Assembly (NCBI GenBank): GCA_019423565.1
Contig: JAHZBE010000016.1
Location: forward strand, 1-10,762
DNA from: a bacterium
GTDB taxonomy: Bacteria > Bacillota_I > Bacilli_A > RF39 > UBA660
Direction: 5' to 3'
DNA: 10,762 nucleotides
Below the pieces are notes generated by a model. That model saw nothing but the letters and a program-made list of their open reading frames with translations. It made no database searches and was not told the origin of the DNA. Shown here piece by piece: positions 1-6,718 of this stretch; position 1 is the stretch's first letter, and every line of letters begins with the position of its first letter. The position numbers were made by a program, and so were the translations under genes.

Positions 1-6
1 CAAACA

Positions 7-40
7 AAAAAGTGGAACATCTTTTTTTATGTCCACTTTT
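7..40 (-). terminator. Rho-independent terminator of the deformylase gene
   Basis: AAAAGTGGA-ACAT pairs with ATGTCCACTTTT, giving a 12-bp stem with one bulged A and an 8-base loop. Read on the minus strand, the stem is followed by TTTTTTGTTTG, so it suits the gene that ends at 72. The plus-strand T run is shorter, so it may also work weakly for a gene to the left of the window. Confidence 0.75.
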
Positions 41-71
41 ATATTACAACTTCATTTTTAAAAACTTTCTT

Positions 72-620
72 TTAAATTGCTCTCATTAAATTTTGATTTT
101 TATATGGATTTTTCTTATCTATTTTGTCATAGAAAAGTATACCATTTAAATGATCATATTCATGTTGGAATGCTATCGCAAGTTCTTCTCTTAATCTTAT
201 TTTATGTTTATTACCATCTATATCATAGTATTCAGCATTAAGTCTTGCATATCTTGGAACGATACCTTCAATTTCTCTGTTCACACTAAGGCATCCTTCA
301 CCACCATCAACATAAACCATTTCTTCTGAATGACTTAAAATCTTTGGATTAATGAAAATATAATTTTCAAATTTTCCTTCTTCATATTCATAAACAATTA
401 CAAATATTCTTTTTAAAATTCCAACTTGTACTGCAGAAAGTCCCATACCAGGTCTTAAATTATACTTTTCTGCTTCTTCTTCAATTTGGCTTAAAGTAAG
501 CATCTCAATTGATTCATCTATGAATTTTTTATATTTATCTTCTAAAGGAAAAGTTACATCAATACTTTTTTTTCTAAGTCTTTTATCCTTTTCATCTAAA
601 ATTTGATTAGATTTAATCAT
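72..620 (-). CDS. def: Peptide deformylase
   Basis: This enzyme removes the formyl group from the N-terminal formyl-Met of new proteins in the cytoplasm, using a bound metal ion. All three family motifs are present in the 182-residue protein: G-M-G-L-S-A-V-Q at about 58-65, E-G-C-L-S at 108-112 with the metal-ligand Cys110, and Q-H-E-Y-D-H-L at 152-158 with ligands His153 and His157 and the catalytic Glu154. The length and the insert between strands fit the type 2 deformylases of Gram-positives. The frame is open to an ATG at 656, but that codon overlaps the promoter -10 region. The ATG at 620 has AGGGG (629-633) 8 bases upstream and is the likely start. The gene is monocistronic, divergent from degV, and has its own terminator. 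Confidence 0.95.
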   Translation of the reverse strand: MIKSNQILDEKDKRLRKKSIDVTFPLEDKYKKFIDESIEMLTLSQIEEEAEKYNLRPGMGLSAVQVGILKRIFVIVYEYEEGKFENYIFINPKILSHSEEMVYVDGGEGCLSVNREIEGIVPRYARLNAEYYDIDGNKHKIRLREELAIAFQHEYDHLNGILFYDKIDKKNPYKNQNLMRAI

Positions 621-646
621 ATACATCACCCCTAAATCCGATAAAT

Positions 647-675
647 ATTTTATCATATTTTATTTAATATGTAAA
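647..675 (-). promoter_or_regulatory. Sigma-A-type promoter of the deformylase gene
   Basis: On the minus strand, TTTACA (670-675) is separated by 17 bases from TAAAAT (647-652), and a TG one base upstream of the -10 (TGATAAAAT) adds an extended -10. Transcription would begin near 640, about 20 bases before the ATG at 620. This supports the shorter start of the gene. Confidence 0.7.
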
Positions 676-731
676 ATTTTTCTTAATGTGTGTAAATAAG
701 AACTAAAATATACAAATAAATTTACTAGATT

Positions 732-740
732 TGTTATAAT
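732..740 (+). promoter_or_regulatory. Extended -10 promoter element of degV
   Basis: TGTTATAAT is a perfect TATAAT with the TG of an extended -10. No convincing -35 lies 16-18 bases upstream, which is common for extended -10 promoters. The predicted transcript starts near 747, leaving a leader of about 37 bases before the ATG at 784. Confidence 0.55.
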
Positions 741-783
741 TATGCATAAAGTAGCATTAAATATTCTACTAGAGGAGGCTTTT

Positions 784-1677
784 ATGGAAAAAGTAATAGT
801 AACATGTGATAGTGGTATAGATCCATTAAATATGGATAATATGATACCTGCAACTATAATTGAAAATAAGGATAAGACATATAGAGATGTTATTGATATA
901 TATTCAAAATCTATACTGGAAAAAACAAAAAATGGAAGTGTGTTTACAACTGCTTCACCAATATTAAGTGACTTTATGGATAAATTTGAATCAATATTAA
1001 AAGATAAAGAAGACGTTGTACATTTAAGTATGAGTAGTGGTATTAGTGAAGGAAGTTTTAATTCTGCTTCACTTGCCGCAAATGAGTTAAATGATGAATA
1101 TGAAAATAAAATATATGTTGTAGATACATTTACAGGCGCAACTGGTGGGACACTCATTAGTGAAATTGCTGAACAATTAAGAAGAAAAGGTTATGATGCT
1201 AAAAAAATAGTCAATTACTTAAATGATATAAAGAAAAGGATTGCATCTAGTTTTTATGTACCTGATCCAAAAGGATTTATAAGAAGTGGAAGAAATAAAT
1301 CAGAATTATGCAAAAAAGAAAAAGCTTTATTAATTGGTCTTAAAACGGCAGTTATTGCGGGTATAAAGTTTAGAGTTGACTTTAATGATGAAGGTAATTT
1401 ATTTACTAAAAATATATTTAAATCCAAAAGAAAAGATGGAATGATTAATTTTACAAAAAATATAGTAAATAATGAAAATAAAGAGTCTTTTGAAAGTAGT
1501 GCTGTAGTAGTTGGTACTCTTAATGAAAAATATGTAAATATGGATGATATAGTAACATATTTAGAAGATTTACATTATTTTGATAGAGTAATTAGAAGAG
1601 ATATAAATGGAGTAGTCGCATCATATGGATGTGATGATTTATGTGGAATAAGTCTAATTAAAAAGCCTCTTGGATAG
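784..1677 (+). CDS. DegV family fatty-acid-binding protein
   Basis: DegV proteins bind a single fatty acid. In Firmicutes, related FakB proteins present it to the kinase FakA for phosphorylation and entry into phospholipid synthesis. The 297-residue protein has the usual family length and landmarks: an N-terminal D-S-G motif at 9-11, T-T-A-S-P at 55-59, S-M-S-S-G-I-S at 82-88, V-D-T around 113-115, and the C-terminal-domain entry F-Y-V-P...G-F-I-R-S-G-R at 157-170, where many relatives have L-x-x-G-G-R. A possible upstream ATG at 742 is rejected because AGAGGAGG (771-778) sits 5 bases before the ATG at 784. The gene is single, with its own promoter and terminator. Which fatty acid is bound, and whether this copy is a true FakB partner, cannot be read from the sequence; no FakA is in the window. 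Confidence 0.9.
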   Translation: MEKVIVTCDSGIDPLNMDNMIPATIIENKDKTYRDVIDIYSKSILEKTKNGSVFTTASPILSDFMDKFESILKDKEDVVHLSMSSGISEGSFNSASLAANELNDEYENKIYVVDTFTGATGGTLISEIAEQLRRKGYDAKKIVNYLNDIKKRIASSFYVPDPKGFIRSGRNKSELCKKEKALLIGLKTAVIAGIKFRVDFNDEGNLFTKNIFKSKRKDGMINFTKNIVNNENKESFESSAVVVGTLNEKYVNMDDIVTYLEDLHYFDRVIRRDINGVVASYGCDDLCGISLIKKPLG

Positions 1678-1694
1678 ACCAAAAGGCTTTTTTT
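1660..1694. terminator. Bidirectional terminator between convergent degV and the YjcZ-like gene
   Basis: AAAAAGCCTCTTGG pairs with CCAAAAGGCTTTTTTT. The stem is strong for this AT-rich sequence and has a short loop (about 1674-1678). The left arm overlaps the last codons of degV. There is a T run on the plus strand (1687-1694), and the complement of the A run at 1660-1664 gives T residues on the minus strand, so it can serve both convergent genes. Confidence 0.85.
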
Positions 1695-1698
1695 ATGT

Positions 1699-1890
1699 TT
1701 AGTTATTTCTATTAAAGAATCCTGCTCCTATAACTATTACAAGTAATATAAATAATACTAATATAATAGCGGCACCTGAGCCATTATTATATCCATAACC
1801 AGTATTTACTGGATAAACATAACCACCTTGATTACCGCCACAGCAAGGATTATTATATCCATAACCACCACTGTATCCGTAATAATACAT
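1699..1890 (-). CDS. YjcZ-like tiny membrane protein
   Basis: This 63-residue protein begins with a Gly/Tyr/Asn-rich stretch (M-Y-Y-Y-G-Y-S-G-G-Y-G-Y) containing one Cys pair (residues 16-17). It ends in one hydrophobic helix at about 39-59 (G-A-A-I-I-L-V-L-F-I-L-L-V-I-V). This layout and the helix sequence resemble the short YjcZ-type sporulation-associated proteins of Bacilli, which are usually 25-50 residues. The longer Gly/Tyr leader here is a difference. A near-perfect ribosome site, AAAGGAGGT (1897-1905), lies 6 bases before the ATG. A TATAAT (1915-1920, minus strand) sits just upstream without a clear -35. The protein is probably membrane-anchored. Its function is unknown, and a role in sporulation is inferred only from family resemblance. 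Confidence 0.75.
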   Translation of the reverse strand: MYYYGYSGGYGYNNPCCGGNQGGYVYPVNTGYGYNNGSGAAIILVLFILLVIVIGAGFFNRNN

Positions 1891-1954
1891 AACGTTACCT
1901 CCTTTTTGTTTTCTATTATATTGTATTAATAATGTAAATAAAATGTTATTTAAT

Positions 1955-1973
1955 TTACCTAATATCTAGGTAA
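1955..1973. promoter_or_regulatory. Palindrome in the divergent spacer upstream of the SEDS gene
   Basis: TTACCTA and TAGGTAA form perfect 7-bp arms around ATATC. The palindrome ends 13 bases before the extended -10 of the SEDS gene, where its -35 region would be, so it could be an operator. There is no T run, so it is not a terminator. The regulator is unknown. Confidence 0.35.
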
Positions 1974-1986
1974 TTTTATATATTTA

Positions 1987-1995
1987 TGTTAAAAT
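1987..1995 (+). promoter_or_regulatory. Extended -10 element of the SEDS gene
   Basis: TGTTAAAAT is an extended -10 without a recognisable -35. Transcription would start near 2002, only about 13 bases before the ATG at 2015, so the leader would be very short and contain just the AGGTGA ribosome site. Confidence 0.4.
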
Positions 1996-2014
1996 TATAT
2001 TAGGTGATAAGAAA

Positions 2015-3160
2015 ATGATAAGGGCATTTAATAAAATGGACAAACCATTATTAATTTTATCAATATTTATGTTTATCTTTGGTTTATTTATGATACTTGA
2101 TGCATCAAGTATGAAATCATTTTTAAATACAGGAGAAAATACAAAATATTTTTTTAGACAATTAATATTTTTAGTTTCAGCACTTGTAGTGGCAATTATA
2201 ATAATTAGGAAACCATTAAAAAAATATAATAAATTAATATTCTTGATTGCAGGAGTATTAATACTAATGCTTATATTTTTACTTGTTGCAGGAGAAGAAA
2301 CATCTGCGGGTGTTAAAAGCTGGATTTATATTGGACCATTTGGTCTTCAACCGAGTGAATTTGCTAAAGTAGCACTTATTTTATTTACCGGTGTATACTA
2401 TCAAATGAATCAAAAAAGACTAGATAATCCTGTAGTAGCATTAACACCACTTGTATTAGGCGCAATATTTACAATTTTAACGCTTTTACAACCTGATGGT
2501 GGTACAGGACTTATATTATTCTTTATATCAGTTATATTATTTTATTCATCAAATGTAAGTAAAGAAATAAAAGTTAAAACAACTTTCGCAGGACTCGTAG
2601 TTGTAGTTATTATTTTACTTATTCTTCTAGTAACAGGTGGAAGCGCATTAACAGGAATGCAGAAATCTAGATTTAATTATAAAAAACCATGTACTAGATA
2701 TCAAGAAGATACAGGATATCAAGTATGTAATGGTTATATTGCTATAAACAATGGTAAATTATTTAGTATAGAACCAGGAAATAGTAAACAAAAATATTTA
2801 TATTTACCAGAAGCATATACTGACTTTATATTTCCAATAGTAGTAGAAGATATGGGACTTATTACGGGAATTGTTGTTATACTTATTTACATGATAATAA
2901 TTATTAGAATATTTATGATTGGACTTAGGTCATATAATATAGTAAACAGGACTATTTGTTATGGAGTCGCGAGTTATATTTTACTTCATGTAGTTATAAA
3001 TTTAACTGGTGTTTTAGGACTTGTTCCTTTAACAGGTGTTCCACTTCCATTTTTAAGTTATGGTGGTTCATTTGCGCTTACTCTAGCAATAGGACTTGCT
3101 CTTGTACAGAGAGTTTCAATAGAAAATTACAATTTTTTACAAAAAAAAGTTCTAAAATAG
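2015..3160 (+). CDS. SEDS peptidoglycan glycosyltransferase (FtsW/RodA/SpoVE family)
   Basis: SEDS proteins are polytopic membrane enzymes that polymerise lipid II into glycan strands together with a class B penicillin-binding protein. The 381 residues contain about ten hydrophobic segments and the family landmarks in order: K-S-W-I at 101-104, G-L-Q-P-S-E-F-A-K at 110-118, L-Q-P-D-G-G-T-G at 158-165, Y-L-P-E-A-Y-T-D-F-I-F at 263-273 (Asp270 matches the essential Asp known from RodA), and L-P-F-L-S-Y-G-G at 344-351. The extracellular loop before the catalytic Asp carries a Cys pair (226 and 238). It also has N-G-K-L-F-S-I-E-P-G where the family normally shows a glycine-rich G-G-x-x-G-x-G-x-G. 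AGGTGA (2002-2007) supports the ATG at 2015. Division, elongation and sporulation subtypes cannot be separated safely from sequence alone. A truncated class B PBP gene lies at 9030. Confidence 0.9.
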   Translation: MIRAFNKMDKPLLILSIFMFIFGLFMILDASSMKSFLNTGENTKYFFRQLIFLVSALVVAIIIIRKPLKKYNKLIFLIAGVLILMLIFLLVAGEETSAGVKSWIYIGPFGLQPSEFAKVALILFTGVYYQMNQKRLDNPVVALTPLVLGAIFTILTLLQPDGGTGLILFFISVILFYSSNVSKEIKVKTTFAGLVVVVIILLILLVTGGSALTGMQKSRFNYKKPCTRYQEDTGYQVCNGYIAINNGKLFSIEPGNSKQKYLYLPEAYTDFIFPIVVEDMGLITGIVVILIYMIIIIRIFMIGLRSYNIVNRTICYGVASYILLHVVINLTGVLGLVPLTGVPLPFLSYGGSFALTLAIGLALVQRVSIENYNFLQKKVLK

Positions 3161-3209
3161 GGGAATTTGCACTTCTTATAGAGAATATATCTATAGGAGG
3201 TGTTTTTTT

Positions 3210-3782
3210 ATGAAAAAAATAGAAGAAAATTTTAAGTATGTAATTTTAGGTGTTTTAGTATTGTTTACTATTATTTCAGTTTTAATAACAAATGGTGCGA
3301 GCGCTAAAGAAAATGATAGTATTATTAAAGAAAATAATCAAAGTAATGAGAAAAAGTATTATTATGTAGATATTAAAGGTGAGGTAAAAGATCCAGGTGT
3401 GTATAAGTTAAAAGAAGGATCAAGAGTAATAGACGCAATAAATGCATCAGGAGGTTTAAAAGAAAATGCAAATACTTACTCAGTTAATTTAAGTAAAAAA
3501 ATAACTGATGAAATGGTTATTATTGTGCCATCAAACTCTGAAAATACAAATGTAAGTAATAATACTATAACTCAAAATACGAAAAATAGTAGTTTAGTAA
3601 ATATTAATACTGCAACTACAAAAGAACTTTTATCTATTACTGGAATAGGTGAGTCAAAAGCAAGTAATATAGTAAAGTATAGAGAAGAAAATGGTAATTT
3701 TAGTTCTATAGAAGATATTAAAAATGTATCTGGAATAGGCGATTCTTTATTTGAAAAAATTAAAAAATATATTACAGTGTAA
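3210..3782 (+). CDS. comEA: ComEA family competence DNA receptor
   Basis: ComEA is the membrane-anchored receptor that binds double-stranded DNA during natural transformation and delivers it to the ComEC channel. The 190 residues contain an N-terminal membrane anchor at about 10-28, a SLBB-type domain at about 50-107 (Y-Y-V-D-I-K-G-E-V-K-D-P-G-V-Y), a Ser/Asn/Thr-rich linker at 108-128, and the C-terminal helix-hairpin-helix DNA-binding domain at 129-190. The last domain has two G-I-G hairpins (145-147 and 175-177) after the typical N-I-N-T-A-T. TAGGAGGTG (3195-3203) sits 6 bases before the ATG. The gene overlaps the start of comEC by 32 bases, so the two are co-translated. The gap to the SEDS gene is 49 bases without a terminator, so read-through from that gene is likely. 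Confidence 0.95.
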   Translation: MKKIEENFKYVILGVLVLFTIISVLITNGASAKENDSIIKENNQSNEKKYYYVDIKGEVKDPGVYKLKEGSRVIDAINASGGLKENANTYSVNLSKKITDEMVIIVPSNSENTNVSNNTITQNTKNSSLVNINTATTKELLSITGIGESKASNIVKYREENGNFSSIEDIKNVSGIGDSLFEKIKKYITV

Positions 3783-5781
3783 TTATATATTCTATATATT
3801 ACTTGTATTAAGCTTAATTTATTCGTTTATTTTTATTAATTTTATTATAGTAAAATCAGAATATAAAGATAGTGACAAGAATTTATATGGAACAGTTATA
3901 GATTATAAAAAAAGTAAAGATAAAACTACGATATGGGTAAAAGGAAAAGAAAAGGTACTTGTAAATTATTATAGTGATATAAATGTATCTTATGGTGATT
4001 ATATATATGTTTATGGTGTATTTAAAAAGCCTAAAGAAAATGGTAATTTTAATCTGTTTAATTATAAAAAATATTTACTAAGTAATAAAATAAATTATGT
4101 TGTAACAGCTAGTAAGATTACTATAATAAAGAAAAATGATAATGTTTTTTATACACTTAAAAATAATTTACTTAAAAGAATTGAAAGCGCGAATAGATCA
4201 AAAGGATATATACTTGCATTTCTATATGCTGATAAAAGTTTAATTGAAAAAGATATTTATACTAAATATCAGAAAATTGGTGTTAGTCATTTGTTTGCAG
4301 TATCAGGTATGCATGTATCTTTAATATCAATAGTTTTACTAAAATTATTAAACAAAATAAAAGAAAGAAAAAGATATATAATCGTTTCAATTTTCTTAAG
4401 TATTTACTTATTTTTAACTAATTTTACAATATCAATGGTACGAGCAACTTTTCAATTTATATTATTTTTTATAAATAAAAGTTTTAAATTAAACATAGAT
4501 AATTCAAATTTGGTTCTTTTTCTTTTTTCAATATTAGTAATTATAAATCCTTATAATATTTATAATATTGGATTTTTATTTTCATTTATAATCAGTTTTA
4601 CTTTAATAAGATGTAGTAAATTAATTAAAGGAAAGTTTATTATTAAATCACTTAAAATATCATTAATATCATTTTTTTCATCAATGCCAGTTCTTATTAA
4701 TAACTTTTTTGAAGTTAATTTTCTTGGTATTATTCTTAACATTATTTATATACCATTTGTTTCATATATATTATTTCCACTAAGTTTAGTTACAGTATTA
4801 TTTCCTAGTTTAGATAATATATTATATATGTTTATAAGTTGTTTTGAAAAAATTACAGACTTTTTTTCTAATATAAAATTTCTTTCCTTTTCAATATGTA
4901 AGATGAATATTTTTTTAATAATTATATATTACATAATATTTATATATATTTTAAAAAGAAAAAAGGAATTGATTTATAAAATTATTATAATAATTATAAG
5001 TCTAATTTTTCTTATTAATAATGGAAGAATAGTAAATAATGAAGTAAGTATTTTAGATGTTGGGCAAGGTGATTCATCTCTTATTAGATTAAAAAATAAA
5101 AATATATTAATTGATACTGGAGGAAATATTAATTATGATATATCTAAGAATATACTTATTCCATACTTTAAATCAGTAGGTATTAAAAAAATAGATTATT
5201 TAGTTTTAACTCATGGCGACTATGATCATATGGGAGAAGCGATTAATTTAGTAGAAAACTTTAAAGTAGAGAAAGTAATCTTTAATTGTGGCCTATATAA
5301 TGATTTGGAAAACGAATTAATAGAAGTCTTAGACAAAAAGAAGATAAAGTATTATTCCTGTATTAAAGAATTAAATATTGATAATAATAAACTCCATTTT
5401 TTACAAACAAAAGAATATGATAATGAGAATGAAAATAGTAATGTTATTTACAGTGAACTTAATGTTTATAAATTTATGTTTATGGGAGATGCAGGAGTAG
5501 AGAAAGAAAAAGATATATTAGAAAAATATAATGTTTCAAAAATTGATGTATTAAAAATTGGTCATCATGGAAGTAAAACAAGTAGTGATAAAAGTTTTAT
5601 AGATGAAATGAATCCTAAATATAGTGTTATAAGTGTTGGCAAGAATAACAGATATGGTCATCCAAATAAAGAAGTGTTAAATAATTTAGATAATTCAAAA
5701 ATATATAGAACAGATCAAGATGGAAGTATTATGTTTAAGATTAAAAATAATAAATTAAAACTTAAGACTTGTAGTCCATAG
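3751..5781 (+). CDS. comEC: ComEC/Rec2 DNA-uptake channel, possibly a hybrid gene
   Basis: ComEC forms the membrane channel through which single-stranded DNA enters during transformation; its metallo-beta-lactamase (MBL) domain is thought to degrade the other strand. The 676-residue protein has a membrane segment near 12-33, an OB-fold-like region at about 44-125, the polytopic Competence domain at about 150-420 with H-L-F-A-V-S-G-M-H (180-188), and a C-terminal MBL domain from 432. That domain shows D-V-G-Q-G-D (436-441), T-H-G-D-Y-D-H (487-493), G-D-A-G (579-582), G-H-H-G-S (604-608) and Y-G-H-P (635-638). The start must be the TTG at 3751: a stop lies at 3736-3738 and no other in-frame ATG/GTG/TTG precedes the first membrane segment. 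From His488 onward a second, partial copy exists at 7552, so the 3' third (5212-5781) may have been acquired by recombination. The gene itself is intact. Confidence 0.93.
   Translation: MKKLKNILQCNYIFYILLVLSLIYSFIFINFIIVKSEYKDSDKNLYGTVIDYKKSKDKTTIWVKGKEKVLVNYYSDINVSYGDYIYVYGVFKKPKENGNFNLFNYKKYLLSNKINYVVTASKITIIKKNDNVFYTLKNNLLKRIESANRSKGYILAFLYADKSLIEKDIYTKYQKIGVSHLFAVSGMHVSLISIVLLKLLNKIKERKRYIIVSIFLSIYLFLTNFTISMVRATFQFILFFINKSFKLNIDNSNLVLFLFSILVIINPYNIYNIGFLFSFIISFTLIRCSKLIKGKFIIKSLKISLISFFSSMPVLINNFFEVNFLGIILNIIYIPFVSYILFPLSLVTVLFPSLDNILYMFISCFEKITDFFSNIKFLSFSICKMNIFLIIIYYIIFIYILKRKKELIYKIIIIIISLIFLINNGRIVNNEVSILDVGQGDSSLIRLKNKNILIDTGGNINYDISKNILIPYFKSVGIKKIDYLVLTHGDYDHMGEAINLVENFKVEKVIFNCGLYNDLENELIEVLDKKKIKYYSCIKELNIDNNKLHFLQTKEYDNENENSNVIYSELNVYKFMFMGDAGVEKEKDILEKYNVSKIDVLKIGHHGSKTSSDKSFIDEMNPKYSVISVGKNNRYGHPNKEVLNNLDNSKIYRTDQDGSIMFKIKNNKLKLKTCSP
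5212..5250 (+). repeat. Direct repeat, left copy (in comEC)
   Basis: These 39 bases encode H-G-D-Y-D-H-M-G-E-A-I-N-L of comEC and match 7552-7590 at 36 positions. The last 27 bases (5224-5250) are identical, and the three differences are all third-codon positions. Immediately downstream identity falls to about 68% (41 of the next 60 bases, hand count). Upstream of His488 there is no similarity. This fits one arm of a recombination junction. Confidence 0.85.
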
Positions 5782-5793
5782 AAAGGAGTAGAT

Positions 5794-6693
5794 ATGATAG
5801 AAGAAATAGATAAAACATATCAACAAATAGAAAACAAGATATTAAATCATGAAATATATCAAAATGTAAAAGATTATTCAAAAGCAAAGGAAAAAATAAA
5901 AACATATTTAGAAGTTGGAGAACTACTTAAAAGTGCAGATACTAAGTATGGAAAAAATGTAATAAAGGACTATTCTAAAAGATTAACAAATAAATTTGGT
6001 AAAAAATATACGCCATCATTATTATATAAAATTAAACAATTTTATAATATAAGTGAAAAAGTCCCGACATTGTCGGGAAAGTTAACATGGAGTCATTGGT
6101 ATGAAATGTTATCATTTGATGATATAAATAAAATAGAATATTATGTCAATCAATGTGAAGTCTATAATTTAGATGTTAGACAATTAAGAAATAAAATAAA
6201 ATCTAATGAGTACGAAAGAATACCAGCTGATGCAAGAAATAAATTGAAAGGTAGGGATGATATAAGAATAATAGACTTTGTTAAAAATCCTATTTATATT
6301 AGAAATAGTAATAAAAAAGAAATTATATCTGAAAAAATACTGCAAAAGTTAATACTTGAGGACATTCCAACATTTTTAAAAGAATTAGGTAATGGATTCA
6401 CTTTTATTGATAACGAATATAAGATCAAATTAGATGATAGATATAATTATATTGATTTATTGCTTTATAATATTAAATACAAGTGTTATGTAGTTGTAGA
6501 ATTAAAAGTAACTGAACTTAAGAAGGAACATACTGGTCAGATTATGACTTATATGAATTATGTTGATAAAAATATAAAAACTATTGAAGAAAGTGATACA
6601 GTAGGAATCATTATTTGTAAGCAAAACAATGAATATGTAATTAAATATTGCTCTGATGATAGAATAATTGCTAGAGAATATGAATTAGTATGA
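5794..6693 (+). CDS. DUF1016/YhcG-type PD-(D/E)XK nuclease family protein
   Basis: The 299 residues match the two-part DUF1016 layout. The helical N-terminal part (about 1-140) contains Y-G-K-N-V-I (52-57), the hallmark L-T-W-S-H-W (97-102) and V-R-Q-L-R-N-K-I (128-135). The C-terminal PD-(D/E)XK-like core contains Y-I-D-L-L-L-Y (219-225), V-V-V-E-L-K-V (233-239, giving Asp221 and Glu236-x-Lys238) and Gln249. All expected catalytic residues are present, so it may be an active nuclease. Family members are found in accessory regions and next to restriction-modification genes, but their biological role is not settled. AAAGGAG (5782-5788) directly follows the comEC stop, so the gene is probably translated from the competence transcript. 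Codons 90-95 form a GC-rich 17-base palindrome unlike the rest of the gene. Confidence 0.85.
   Translation: MIEEIDKTYQQIENKILNHEIYQNVKDYSKAKEKIKTYLEVGELLKSADTKYGKNVIKDYSKRLTNKFGKKYTPSLLYKIKQFYNISEKVPTLSGKLTWSHWYEMLSFDDINKIEYYVNQCEVYNLDVRQLRNKIKSNEYERIPADARNKLKGRDDIRIIDFVKNPIYIRNSNKKEIISEKILQKLILEDIPTFLKELGNGFTFIDNEYKIKLDDRYNYIDLLLYNIKYKCYVVVELKVTELKKEHTGQIMTYMNYVDKNIKTIEESDTVGIIICKQNNEYVIKYCSDDRIIAREYELV
6062..6078. repeat. GC-rich perfect palindrome inside the DUF1016 gene
   Basis: TCCCGACATTGTCGGGA has 8-bp perfect arms around one base. It encodes V-P-T-L-S-G using codons such as CCG and TCG that are uncommon in this AT-rich window. It lies just before the conserved L-T-W-S-H motif. No other copy was seen in the window. 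Confidence 0.8.
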
Positions 6694-6699
6694 TATAAT
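6691..6699 (+). promoter_or_regulatory. Extended -10 promoter element of the HEXXH-protein gene
   Basis: TGATATAAT is a perfect TATAAT with an extended -10 TG that overlaps the TGA stop of the upstream gene. No -35 is at the right distance; a TTGCTA at 6668-6673 is 20 bases away. Transcription would start near 6706, about 13 bases before the ATG at 6719. The HEXXH gene can therefore be expressed separately from comEC and DUF1016. Confidence 0.5.
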
Positions 6700-6718
6700 A
6701 TTTATAGGATGTGATAAA

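Noticed and set aside
621..656. Twelve-residue N-terminal extension of peptide deformylase from the ATG at 656
   Set aside because: That ATG overlaps the promoter -10 region, and the ATG at 620 has an AGGGG site at the right distance.
660..1157. Minus-strand open frame of 165 codons opposite degV
   Set aside because: It lies opposite a clear DegV gene, has no ribosome site, and its Ser/Ile-rich composition is typical of antisense frames in AT-rich genes.
3177..3195. Hairpin TATAGA/TCTATA just before the comEA ribosome site, considered as a riboregulator
   Set aside because: The stem is only six A/T-rich pairs and ends at the edge of the ribosome site, so it is too weak to claim control.
2956..3213. 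Plus-strand open frame of 85 codons across the end of the SEDS gene
   Set aside because: It is out of frame with, and mostly inside, the SEDS coding region, which carries the conserved L-P-F-L-S-Y-G-G motif there.
4560..4742. Minus-strand open frame of 60 codons inside comEC
   Set aside because: It is antisense to the membrane domain of ComEC, with no ribosome site or recognisable motif.
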